Below are positions 1-8,022 of a DNA stretch of 53,213 nucleotides, in pieces. The stretch's first letter is position 1. Every line of letters starts with the position of its first letter. Made by a program: the position numbers and the translations under genes. Source of the stretch: Carboxylicivirga marina (GTDB lineage Bacteria; Bacteroidota; Bacteroidia; Bacteroidales; Marinilabiliaceae). Location: NCBI RefSeq assembly GCF_016612505.1, contig NZ_JAENRR010000034.1:1-53213 (forward strand), given 5' to 3'. Below the pieces are notes generated by a model, which ran no database searches, had not been told where the DNA came from, and saw only the letters and a list, made by a program, of their open reading frames with translations.

Positions 1-314
1 GGTGTAATTTTATTCACACTCTCGTGAAAAAATTATGATTTTGAAAAAGCGCTTTGGAGAACCTGAGTTGTCACAAAGGATTATATAATTATAGACTATA
101 TGCAATCTAATTCAAAAGGATTTAGCATCAGATGTATAAAGAACTAAATTTAATAAGAATATCGGTTGCTAATACGTTATTATAGCATACGCTATCGCAC
201 AGTTCCATATAACGATGCGGTTGTATAGCCAAAGATTGGCAAGCGATCAAAGGTGCTATGTTACAAAGCTATGGTACTGAGTTTTTGCGGTAAGAAGCGT
301 TATCGACCATACGC
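1..314. other. Intergenic stretch, nothing firm
   Basis: This AT-rich stretch at the window edge lies downstream of queF. No tRNA, terminator or complete ORF is recognisable. A short stop-bounded reading frame on the plus strand at about 210-291 reads like protein (it contains AKDWQAIKGAMLQSYG) but has no convincing start, so it may be a gene remnant or chance. Confidence 0.3.
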
Positions 315-1181
315 TTACTGCCTTAATAACTTCTCAGATAAAACAGCAGGAGCGCATAGGTGCTTCGGTAGTAAATGCTCATGACTCACCCTGACAGGGC
401 AGATGTCAATCCCTCCGCGGCGTGTGTAAATACAGCTGACAGCCAACTCTTCCGGTTCGAAAATGTCCCATAAGCGCTTGTAAATCATCTCGCATATTTC
501 TTCGTGGAAATGATTCTCATTACGAATGGATATCAGGTATTTGAGTAAGTCACTCGTGTTGGGTAGTGACTCGCTTTTAAGGTGAATAAAGCAGCTTCCC
601 CAATCGGGCTGATTGGTTATTTTGCAATTGCTGCGTAATAGGTGAGAGGCTATTTTTATTTCACCCGAATGGCCTGTTTTGCTTAGTAATTCGGGTGCTT
701 CGTTATAATGCGTGAATTCAATAGTGTCGGTGTTTATTGAATTTTCAAGGACTGTATACTCAGAAAAATCATATGCAGCTGCCTGTTTTTCGTGTTTAAA
801 GAAGCCTATGCGAACATCTGTTTCTAACAGTTTGTGTAAGTCGCTTTTTATCACTTTCAGTACTTCATTCAGGCCTTCTTCGGCAGTATTGCCAAAGCGA
901 TGCATGTTGAAAGAATTTAGGTAGAGTTTTAATGATTTGCTTTCGACTATCGAATAATTGGTAGCCGGGTAAACAATCTTTAATAAGCCGGTAACGGGTA
1001 AGCCCTTATTACTTAGAAAGCTTAACTCGTAGGCATGCCATACATCGTAGCCAATAAAAGGTAAATCGCTTGCATCGAGCTGATATTGCTCACGATTGAA
1101 GTGACGTGGCACAGCCACTAACATTTCCGGTGCATATTGTTGTGGATAATCAACTTGTTTGCCTAAGAATCTATCTTCCAA
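315..1181 (-). CDS. queF: NADPH-dependent 7-cyano-7-deazaguanine (preQ0) reductase, long form
   Basis: QueF reduces the nitrile of preQ0 to the amine of preQ1 with NADPH in cytosolic queuosine biosynthesis. The 288 residues match the long, two-T-fold (E. coli-like) form of about 280 aa rather than the short Bacillus form. The NADPH-binding signature ESKSLK is at residues 80-85. The nucleophilic cysteine that forms the thioimide is C186 in SNCKITNQPDWG, with the conserved Asp at 193. It is the last gene of a minus-strand queC-queE-queF group, but a four-helix-bundle gene and repeat arrays separate it from queE. The start at 1181 gives the usual N-terminus. Identification is firm. Confidence 0.95.
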   Translation of the reverse strand: MEDRFLGKQVDYPQQYAPEMLVAVPRHFNREQYQLDASDLPFIGYDVWHAYELSFLSNKGLPVTGLLKIVYPATNYSIVESKSLKLYLNSFNMHRFGNTAEEGLNEVLKVIKSDLHKLLETDVRIGFFKHEKQAAAYDFSEYTVLENSINTDTIEFTHYNEAPELLSKTGHSGEIKIASHLLRSNCKITNQPDWGSCFIHLKSESLPNTSDLLKYLISIRNENHFHEEICEMIYKRLWDIFEPEELAVSCIYTRRGGIDICPVRVSHEHLLPKHLCAPAVLSEKLLRQ

Positions 1182-1196
1182 AATAATGGTGATTTA

Positions 1197-1300
1197 AATG
1201 GTTAATGATGAATTGTTAATGATTAAATGTGAATTGTTAATTATAAGTTGTTAATGATGAAATGTGAATGGTTAATTATAAGTTGTAAATGGTTAATTAT
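1197..1300. repeat. AT-rich simple-repeat array, left flank of four-helix-bundle gene
   Basis: Degenerate GTTAATGAT/GAATTGTTAA words fill this stretch. A 27-bp unit at 1225-1251 recurs at 1260-1286 with one mismatch (period 35). The words are the reverse complement of those in the array at 1691-1860, so the two arrays form inverted flanks around the gene between them. The array runs into the 3' end of that gene. Confidence 0.8.
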
Positions 1301-1647
1301 CTCAGGTTTGCCTTACTGCTTTTGATGATGGAGGTGATGAGTTTTAGTAGTTCTATGGCATCATGTTCTAGCTTGTTAAAGGCAGTTTCTGAGATGTATT
1401 TTGTAGCAATAAGTAATTGCAGCCAATATAGCGTTTCGTTACATTCCTTTTGAGCAATAGCGAATTTATGGATAAAGTCTTTTTTGCTTTCAGCATGTTC
1501 AGCTTCACGAATAAGCGCCCCAACTGCCGTTCCGGAACGAATCAATTGTTTTGATATTGCAAATTCTTTCTGCTCTTGTAATTCGCGACATAAATTGACT
1601 ATCTCAACGGCAAATGCAAAGCTCTTTTCTTTGACAATGTTTTTCAT
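1297..1647 (-). CDS. Four-helix-bundle protein (S23 / 23S rRNA intervening-sequence family, TIGR02436-like)
   Basis: The 116-residue protein is almost wholly helical, with the typical start (KSFAFAVEIVNLCREL), the central SGTAVGALIREAEHAESKKDFIHK block and a final LLKLITSIIKSS helix. This matches the family first seen as ORFs inside 23S rRNA intervening sequences and related to the Avd accessory protein of diversity-generating retroelements. The family forms pentameric bundles and probably binds nucleic acid, but its cellular role is unknown. No reverse transcriptase or rRNA is nearby. It sits between queE and queF on the same strand, bracketed by inverted simple-repeat arrays, which suggests arrival as a cassette. 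Confidence 0.85.
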   Translation of the reverse strand: MKNIVKEKSFAFAVEIVNLCRELQEQKEFAISKQLIRSGTAVGALIREAEHAESKKDFIHKFAIAQKECNETLYWLQLLIATKYISETAFNKLEHDAIELLKLITSIIKSSKANLR

Positions 1648-1690
1648 AGTAAATGATTTATCAGAGTTAAGATATTCAAATTAAGAAAAA

Positions 1691-1860
1691 TTAATTTACC
1701 GCTAACCGCCAACCATTAATAATTACTCACTAACAATTTATCCCTAACAATTAACCATTCACAATTAATCATTAACCACTAACCTTTAACAATTTATCCC
1801 TAACAATTAACCATTTATCATTAGCCATTAACCATTAATAATTACTCATTAACCATTAAA
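1691..1860. repeat. AT-rich simple-repeat array, right flank of four-helix-bundle gene
   Basis: This array is built from TTAACCATTAA / TAACAATTAACCATT words. A 29-bp unit at 1731-1759 recurs exactly at 1787-1815, and a 19-bp unit at 1711-1729 recurs exactly at 1830-1848. It reaches the 3' end of queE. Its words are in opposite orientation to those of the 1197-1300 array. Confidence 0.85.
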
Positions 1861-2719
1861 CACCTGATTTAGATCCAAACAATTCAATATGAACCCGTGG
1901 GCTAAAACGCCAACCATTTTCAATAGCCATTTTCAACACCATTGGTGAAGAGCGTGATATTTCAACTTTTGTTGCCCCAAGTGGCATGAGTAATATGTCA
2001 CTCGCTTTGCAATTATTTAATTGGCCAATAAAATCAGCTTGAATCTCTTTGTAATCCTCTTTTCGTCCAACTACAAACTTTAACTGAAGCTCTTTGTCGC
2101 TAGTATTACATAGGTCAATGTAGGATTGTAGGGCTTCTATGTTTAAGCGTGTTTGATTGTGCTTGCGAAAAACGACACCTTCTTTTAAACCAAACATTGC
2201 TAGTTTATCGGCGTTTGGCACCGAGTTGCTTAGTTTTGGTGATATACTGAATAAATCAACCCAGGCAGCCACATCTGCATCATAAATAGAACCATTAGAT
2301 TCAATAGTGATGTGTACCTGAAGCTGTTCTTTTAACTTTTGACACAACTGGCTGAGTGCTCTTTTTTGTAGCAAAGGTTCTCCACCGGTAATCACCACAT
2401 GTTTGGTGTTGCCGAGGTTATGCCTAACCCAGTCAACAACTTTGTCAACTTCCAGTTCAATGGTTTCATTGGGTTGGAATGAAGCATAGCGCGTATCGCA
2501 GCGCGAATATGTGCCATCTTCCATTTGCCATATGCAACGTAAATTACATCCTGAAAATCGTATAAATAAAGATGGGACACCGGCCAGCTTGCCTTCGCCC
2601 TGAATGGTGCCGGGGATTTGCAAACCTGTTTTGGGAGTATCTTCCAATAGCTCGCCATTCCAATCTTTTACAACCGGGAAAACACCTTCTTTAGCTAATA
2701 TCAACTTCTCCATTTTCAA
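1856..2719 (-). CDS. queE: 7-carboxy-7-deazaguanine synthase (radical SAM)
   Basis: QueE converts 6-carboxytetrahydropterin to 7-carboxy-7-deazaguanine in the queuosine pathway. The substrate-binding opening IPGTIQGEG (35-43) and the SAM-binding GGEP (112-115) are present. The cluster cysteines are C58, C62 and C74, that is CX3CX11C. Eleven residues lie between the second and third Cys where a canonical radical SAM protein has two. QueE is known to carry such deviations, and this one looks family-typical rather than a defect. The start could be M1 or M3. It begins 15 bp after queC, in the same operon. The C-terminus runs up to a repeat array. Confidence 0.93.
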   Translation of the reverse strand: MKMEKLILAKEGVFPVVKDWNGELLEDTPKTGLQIPGTIQGEGKLAGVPSLFIRFSGCNLRCIWQMEDGTYSRCDTRYASFQPNETIELEVDKVVDWVRHNLGNTKHVVITGGEPLLQKRALSQLCQKLKEQLQVHITIESNGSIYDADVAAWVDLFSISPKLSNSVPNADKLAMFGLKEGVVFRKHNQTRLNIEALQSYIDLCNTSDKELQLKFVVGRKEDYKEIQADFIGQLNNCKASDILLMPLGATKVEISRSSPMVLKMAIENGWRFSPRVHIELFGSKSGV

Positions 2720-2734
2720 CTACGCTCTTTATGA

Positions 2735-3400
2735 TTATAATGAGGTATCAATTACGCCTGCTTCGGCAAATGCTTTAGCTCTTAACAGGCAACTATCGCA
2801 CGTGCCACATGGTTTATCACCACCACGATAACAGCTCCATGTTAAACCAAAGTCAACACCCAACTCTTCGCCAAGCTTAATTTCTTCCGCTTTCGTTTTG
2901 TTTACAAAAGGTGCGTGAATTTTAATGGGTTGATTCTTTTCAGCACCCATAACTGTTCCAAGGTTAATGGCTTTTTCCATGCCATCGATAAACTCCTGGC
3001 GGCAATCGACATAGCCTGAGTAATCAACCTGACTAACACCTATGAAAATGTCCTGAGCACCTATGGCTTCGGCTAATGAGGCAGCAACAGATAGAAATAC
3101 CATATTTCGTGCAGGTACATAAGTAACCGGGATATCAGTTCGCTCAACATTACCATCTTCAACCTCGAGCTTTGAATCGGTTAACGATGAACCGCCCCAT
3201 TTGTCAAGTTTTAGGGTGACAATTTGGTGATTAGAAACCTTAACTTTTTTAGCGATTGATTTAGCAGCTTCTAGCTCCCGATTGTGTCTTTGTCCATAAT
3301 CAAAAGAAATGGCATGTACATCAAAGCCTTGGCTTTGTGCCAAATATAAAGCGACTGCTGAATCTAATCCTCCGGATAATAATACGACTGCTTTTTTCAT
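2735..3400 (-). CDS. queC: 7-cyano-7-deazaguanine synthase (preQ0 synthase)
   Basis: QueC is an ATP-dependent amidotransferase-like enzyme that turns 7-carboxy-7-deazaguanine into preQ0 using ammonia. The PP-loop SGGLDSAV is at residues 9-16. The zinc site is C190, C198, C201 and C204 in [17 protein letters not shown]. Full length (221 aa). It is the first gene of the minus-strand que group; a candidate promoter with a flanking inverted repeat lies at 3524-3569. queD is not in the window. Confidence 0.96.
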   Translation of the reverse strand: MKKAVVLLSGGLDSAVALYLAQSQGFDVHAISFDYGQRHNRELEAAKSIAKKVKVSNHQIVTLKLDKWGGSSLTDSKLEVEDGNVERTDIPVTYVPARNMVFLSVAASLAEAIGAQDIFIGVSQVDYSGYVDCRQEFIDGMEKAINLGTVMGAEKNQPIKIHAPFVNKTKAEEIKLGEELGVDFGLTWSCYRGGDKPCGTCDSCLLRAKAFAEAGVIDTSL

Positions 3401-3523
3401 TAATTAAATGATTTAACAGTTGTTCATCGTATTGAAACAAAATAGGAAGCACGCGAATAAGAAAAACTATCGCGATTAAAAATTGAAAAACGTCTCCTAG
3501 TTTTGTTTTACAACAGGATGGTT

Positions 3524-3569
3524 ACGAACTGTTGGTATTAAAATACGGGGCAAAGATACAACAGTTCGT
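3524..3569 (-). promoter_or_regulatory. 11-bp perfect inverted repeat around the queC -7 element
   Basis: ACGAACTGTTG at 3524-3534 and its exact reverse complement at 3559-3569 are separated by 24 bp. On the minus strand a Bacteroidota -7 box, TATCTTTG, lies at about 3551-3558, between the arms. No clear -33 TTG was found. The arrangement fits either a two-site operator around the transcription start or a hairpin in the leader of queC. The binding protein is unknown. Confidence 0.5.
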
Positions 3570-3598
3570 TAGTTTATAGACTGAATGAAGAGATTTTT

Positions 3599-3838
3599 TT
3601 AATGTTTCGAACAATAGCGTCCTAAAAGTTTTTGTTCGTGCCTCGATAGTTCTTTTTGCGAACTGGCCTCAGCAGATGAGTCAAAAAACAAGGTTGAAAT
3701 GACGCTTAAGAATTGTTTTCTGTTTGAGTTTTTTGGAGGCACGGAAAAAGGCGAGTTTAAAACAATTACAGTCATCAACCGTAGTTTTTTTGAACGAAGC
3801 TGATGCAGCCTTGATGTTTTTTCCTTAGTTTTTGACAT
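3599..3838 (-). CDS. Doubtful small basic ORF
   Basis: A 79-codon ATG-initiated frame, rich in Lys, Ser and Arg, with no recognisable domain, signal peptide or membrane segment. It lies alone between queC and the response regulator gene. It may be a real small gene or a chance frame. No function is proposed. Confidence 0.2.
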   Translation of the reverse strand: MSKTKEKTSRLHQLRSKKLRLMTVIVLNSPFSVPPKNSNRKQFLSVISTLFFDSSAEASSQKELSRHEQKLLGRYCSKH

Positions 3839-3946
3839 TATCGGAACGATTGAGAATTGAGTATTCTTAATTGTTTCAGTGGTAAGTCGGGTTTGGGCGG
3901 AAAGCCCAATTGATAAAATATTTAGGACAACATTTGTTTCGAAAAG

Positions 3947-5122
3947 CTACATTCTAATTCCCATTACCAATACATCATCGATCTGGTCATTAATGCCTTT
4001 CCACATATCGAAAAACTTATTGAAGATATCGCCTTGTTGTGGCATTGGATATTGGTGGTTGTCAAGTAACAAGTTTCTAAAGCCTTTTTGCATCAGTTTC
4101 TTATCATTTGGTCCTCCAAATTGTGATGGGTAGCCGTCAGAATATAAATACACACAATCATTGTCTTGATATGGAATCGTATGATTGGTATATGGTTTGT
4201 CCGATTCGCCGATGGATACAGGCATGTGATCGGCCTGAAATATTTGCATTTCCTTATTTCGAACCAATAAAAGATCGTTAAAGGCTCCCGCGAATTCAAT
4301 CACCTTGTTCGTTTTATCAATGCTGATAATGCTGATGTCCATGCCATCTTTTACCTCGCTACCTTCTTCTTGCTTGAGTGATTCTATAACGATACGACGT
4401 AGTTTATTAATGATTTCTGCTGGTTGGGTAATACCATTTTTACCAACAATCTCATGTAGGTATGCCACACCATACATACTCATAAATGCGCCCGGAACAC
4501 CATGTCCGGTGCAGTCTGCTGCCACAATTATTAGTTTGTTATTAGTTTCTTCCACCCAGTAAAAATCGCCACTTACGATATCACGAGGTCTAAGCATGAT
4601 AAAATGCTCAGGCATTATTTTGTTTAGGAAATCTTCATGAGGTAAGCTTGCATTTTGTATTTTTTGTGCATACTCAATGCTGTCGGTCAATTTCTTATTT
4701 ACTGTGCGTATTTTCTGTATTAATCGCTGGTTTTGGTCGCGAGCCATTTTAATTGAAAGCTGTGTTTTAACCCTGGCTTTTAATTCCATGATGTTAAAAG
4801 GCTTTGTAATATAATCTATCGCACCAGCTTCAAAACCCTTAAGAATGCTCTCTGAATCATTTTGTCCGGTTATGAAAATGATAGGAATATCTTTCGATAA
4901 GTCATTGTTTTTTAATATTCGGCACACTTCATAGCCATTCATGCCCGGCATAACTATGTCAAGCAGTATTAAATCTGGTTTCTCTCGCGAAAATGCAATT
5001 TCCATTGCTTCATCACCGTTACTGGCAGTAATAGTATTGTAACGTGCCAGAGCCTCTTTTAAAATCTCCAGATTTACCGCAGAATCATCCACTAATAATA
5101 TGCTAGGGTCGAGCTGTGTCAT
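3947..5122 (-). CDS. Response regulator with C-terminal SpoIIE/RsbU-type PP2C phosphatase
   Basis: This is a two-domain signalling protein of 391 aa. The receiver domain (about 6-125) has the acidic pair D12/D13, the phosphoacceptor D55 in LILLDIVMPG and K107 in ITKPFN. A helical linker of about 50 residues (125-175) leads to a PPM/SpoIIE serine phosphatase domain with the metal-binding GDFYWVEE and ADCTGHGVPGAFMSM motifs. The family dephosphorylates STAS-type anti-anti-sigma proteins in partner-switching pathways. Phosphorylation at D55 would be expected to control the phosphatase. No kinase or RsbW-like partner is adjacent, but a STAS protein is encoded at 38404-38760. Confidence 0.9.
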   Translation of the reverse strand: MTQLDPSILLVDDSAVNLEILKEALARYNTITASNGDEAMEIAFSREKPDLILLDIVMPGMNGYEVCRILKNNDLSKDIPIIFITGQNDSESILKGFEAGAIDYITKPFNIMELKARVKTQLSIKMARDQNQRLIQKIRTVNKKLTDSIEYAQKIQNASLPHEDFLNKIMPEHFIMLRPRDIVSGDFYWVEETNNKLIIVAADCTGHGVPGAFMSMYGVAYLHEIVGKNGITQPAEIINKLRRIVIESLKQEEGSEVKDGMDISIISIDKTNKVIEFAGAFNDLLLVRNKEMQIFQADHMPVSIGESDKPYTNHTIPYQDNDCVYLYSDGYPSQFGGPNDKKLMQKGFRNLLLDNHQYPMPQQGDIFNKFFDMWKGINDQIDDVLVMGIRM

Positions 5123-5243
5123 TTTTTAAAATTACCAAAAAAATGTTTCTATAGGTTTAATTACGTAGAAAATGTGTTAAGGTTGTCTTTTATTGCCAAT
5201 CAATCTTTCCATTTGAGAGAATTGAACAAAGAATCAATCATAA

Positions 5244-7688
5244 TTAGAAATACGTGGTGAGTTTAAGGTTAATGCGTCGCGAAGTAAGGTAGTTAGGTAC
5301 AGCGTATTGTCTGTTATGAATGTCTCTAACCCAATAATAGGAAATTGTGTTGCTGATGTCAAATAGGTTAAAAACTTCGAGCCCTATCCAGCAATCTTTC
5401 ACGATAGTATTTTTCTTATTAATCCATTTTGTCAGATCTTTTGAAAAGCCAATGTCAACTCTTCTGTAGGCCGGCATTCGGTTTGTAGCCAGATACCTTG
5501 GTGATTGTGGCGGACCAAATGGAAGTCCGGTTGCAAATAACAGGTTGAGGTTTACCCTGAAACTGGGGTTGTTAGGGAGGTAATCCTGAAAAAAGAGTGA
5601 AAACGAAACACGTTGGTCCGATGGTCGTGGTATGTAACCTGGGTATACAATATTCTCATTTCCTTCTTCGTCGGTTTCGATATAATAATCATCCAGAATA
5701 TCTTCTTCCGTTTTCATAATTGACAAATTGGCCCAGGACTCAACACCCTTTACAAATTCGCCATGTAGTTTGAAGTCAATACCAGTGGCATATCCTTTTG
5801 CATTGTTCTCGCCCGAATAACGAATACGCACATTATCGACCTGATAGGGGTTTAAGTTGGTCATGTGCTTATAATAAGCCTCACTGGTAAATTTAAATTC
5901 CCGATTCATCGCTTCAAACAGGTGGTCGATACCCGCAACGAGTTGAATCGATTTTTGCGATTTTATATTTTCATTAATGCTGCCTTCAGGCGTTCGCATT
6001 TCACGATATAAAGGACTTTGGTAATAGACGCCTCCTGCCAAACGGTAACGCGTTGTTTTGTTGGTGTTAGGGTAAAATAAGAGGTTAACGCGCGGACTAA
6101 TTAACAGCTCATTGTTGAAATCCCAGTAATTGGCTCTGATACCTGCGTTTATAAGTATGTAACCGTTTGTGGTATTAAGTTTAAACTCATCTTGTAAATA
6201 AGAGGTCAGGCGATTGCTGGAAGTTTTCAAATCGGCATTGTATGAGTATACAAATTTCACTTCTTTATCGGAGTATGGGAGTGAATAACCGGCCGAATCA
6301 CGCATTTCCCATTCGTTTATATAGTCCTTAAAGTATTCATGCTGATACTTTACTTGCCATGAAAGCAAATGTTTATTAAGCTGATGCTTACCTTGAAATG
6401 ATACGTTCTGGATAATGCCAAATAAATCATTTCTAGCATGTTCCAGATTGGTTCCAACGCCAATGTTCTGGACGCCATCTTCTTGTGGGTTTGATGTTGT
6501 GCCATCTGGATTTTCAATATTTTGCAGCCAATACTGGCCCATAATGTCATACGTTACTTCTTCGTAGGTGCGATAACCCATCGCAGTAATCTTGTATTGG
6601 TTGTTGCTGTTGGGCATAAACTTTAATGATACAGCACCTAAGCCAGTCTGAAAAAGGTCTTTTTCCTGTCCTTCAAAATAGATTTTTAACTTCTTAGCTT
6701 CGTTAATGGTTCCAAAAGAAGTTTCGCGATCGACTGGTTCAAAACTATAATTGTTTTGAGAATAATAGCCGAGAGCTTCTAATTGCCATTTATCGCTTAA
6801 ACGATACGTTAAAAATGTTTGAGCATCAAAAAAACTCGGGTTGTAATCGCCGCTAACATCCAGAGTCCCTAATAAATATTGGTTGGTTTTGTAACGAACA
6901 CCGCTAATAGCTGTAAAGCGTTCATCTTTAGAGCGACCTTCAATATGACCTGAGGCTCCGAGAAAACTAGCACTAACACTTCCCTGAACAGCCTTAGGTT
7001 TTTTATATCTTACATCTAATACTGAGGACATTTTATCTCCGTATTGAGCTTCAAAACCACCTGGTGAGAATTTTAATGAAGAAATCAGATTGGGGTTCAC
7101 AAAACTTAGTCCCTCTTGCTGTCCAGAGCGGATAAGAAAAGGGCGGTAAATTTCAATGTCATTGACATATACGAGGTTTTCATCATAATTACCACCCCGC
7201 ACTCGATATTGAGAGCTGAGTTCATTATTGGAGGAAACACCCATCTGACTTTTGACCAAGCCTTCAATGTTACCACCCCCTGCATCTGGCAGTCGATCGA
7301 TTAGTTTGTGGTCTATTTTATTGAATGACTGATCAGTGATTTGTCCTTCAACATCAACTTGGCCCAGACTCTCTTGTTTTTCGCTAAGCTTAAAATGGAT
7401 GTTCTTAGCTTGCTGTTCATTTTTAACTGTAATAGTGATGGTTTGATAACCAATGGATGAAGCTTGTAATTGAAAAGGTAATGCCTGAGTGGCTGAAAAG
7501 GAGAATTGCCCCTTGTTATCACTCACACTACCTGCTCTGCCATCAACAATACTAATGTTGGCAAATGGTATTGCCTGGTTAATACTATCTGTTACAATGC
7601 CCTCAATTTTAATCTGATTTTGTGCTAATGTTGAACAACTAAGCAATAAGAATAAGAGAGTATATAATTGATTAAGATTGTTTTTCAC
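5244..7688 (-). CDS. TonB-dependent outer-membrane receptor, carboxypeptidase-regulatory-like N-terminus
   Basis: This is an 814-aa outer-membrane beta-barrel transporter. It has a signal peptide (about 1-22, ending SCSTLAQ), a CarboxypepD_reg-like beta-sandwich (about 27-110, with the GQFSFS and IGYQT signatures), a plug domain (about 120-230, with VRGGNYDENLVYVNDIEIY and FSPGGFEAQYGDKMSSVLDV) and a 22-strand-type barrel ending in an aromatic Tyr-Phe. The substrate cannot be read from the sequence. No SusD-like partner is adjacent, which argues against a standard glycan SusCD pair. It appears monocistronic. Confidence 0.88.
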   Translation of the reverse strand: MKNNLNQLYTLLFLLLSCSTLAQNQIKIEGIVTDSINQAIPFANISIVDGRAGSVSDNKGQFSFSATQALPFQLQASSIGYQTITITVKNEQQAKNIHFKLSEKQESLGQVDVEGQITDQSFNKIDHKLIDRLPDAGGGNIEGLVKSQMGVSSNNELSSQYRVRGGNYDENLVYVNDIEIYRPFLIRSGQQEGLSFVNPNLISSLKFSPGGFEAQYGDKMSSVLDVRYKKPKAVQGSVSASFLGASGHIEGRSKDERFTAISGVRYKTNQYLLGTLDVSGDYNPSFFDAQTFLTYRLSDKWQLEALGYYSQNNYSFEPVDRETSFGTINEAKKLKIYFEGQEKDLFQTGLGAVSLKFMPNSNNQYKITAMGYRTYEEVTYDIMGQYWLQNIENPDGTTSNPQEDGVQNIGVGTNLEHARNDLFGIIQNVSFQGKHQLNKHLLSWQVKYQHEYFKDYINEWEMRDSAGYSLPYSDKEVKFVYSYNADLKTSSNRLTSYLQDEFKLNTTNGYILINAGIRANYWDFNNELLISPRVNLLFYPNTNKTTRYRLAGGVYYQSPLYREMRTPEGSINENIKSQKSIQLVAGIDHLFEAMNREFKFTSEAYYKHMTNLNPYQVDNVRIRYSGENNAKGYATGIDFKLHGEFVKGVESWANLSIMKTEEDILDDYYIETDEEGNENIVYPGYIPRPSDQRVSFSLFFQDYLPNNPSFRVNLNLLFATGLPFGPPQSPRYLATNRMPAYRRVDIGFSKDLTKWINKKNTIVKDCWIGLEVFNLFDISNTISYYWVRDIHNRQYAVPNYLTSRRINLKLTTYF

Positions 7689-7854
7689 GTGTAAGTTGTT
7701 TTTCTGTCACTGTCAGCAAAAATGCCAATTAGGGCTTTGTAATGAATTCGTAAAATTAGAAAGAAAAATGTATCTGAAAAATAATGGAATGAAACATAAA
7801 TCCCCTTGTTAAGTATTAACGAAAACAATTGATTTTTCGTATCTTTATAACACT

Positions 7855-8022
7855 ATGGAGACAAAAATTATTGATACCCATCCTTCCTTAAAAAATAAAG
7901 ATAAACGATTTGAATTAATGCTTGAGTCCCTGCTTGATTCTTTCCAAATAGAGGGTATTTGTTTCTCGAAGGAAGAATTACTACAAATTGTTAATGTTGT
8001 GGAAGCCGAAATTAAAAAATAG
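7855..8022 (+). CDS. Small VbhA-like Fic antitoxin candidate
   Basis: This 55-codon ORF encodes an acidic helical peptide (starts METKIIDTHPSLKNKDKRF, ends VVEAEIKK). Residues 29-34 are SFQIEG, which exactly fits the class I Fic inhibitory motif [S/T]xxxE[G/N]. In VbhA-type antitoxins the Glu of this motif blocks ATP gamma-phosphate positioning in the Fic active site. It faces the Fic gene tail-to-tail and their 3' ends overlap by 11 bp (8012-8022). Class I antitoxins are normally encoded just upstream of fic on the same strand. A TATCTTTA box at 7840-7847 ends 8 bp before the ATG, so the mRNA may be nearly leaderless. Function is inferred from motif and context. Confidence 0.7.
   Translation: METKIIDTHPSLKNKDKRFELMLESLLDSFQIEGICFSKEELLQIVNVVEAEIKK

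Larger units (their letters stand above)
3401..3946. other. Long spacer between queC and the response regulator gene
   Basis: This 546-bp spacer holds the inferred queC promoter and inverted repeat (3524-3569) and one doubtful small ORF (3599-3838, minus). No RNA gene, clear terminator or preQ1 riboswitch aptamer could be recognised by eye. Confidence 0.5.

Noticed and set aside
1297-1647. Avd-type accessory protein of a diversity-generating retroelement
   Set aside because: The fold is related, but no reverse transcriptase, template repeat or variable repeat is present nearby.
3401-3600. preQ1 riboswitch upstream of queC
   Set aside because: I could not find the compact aptamer pseudoknot or a linked terminator. 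Only an inverted repeat around the promoter is visible.
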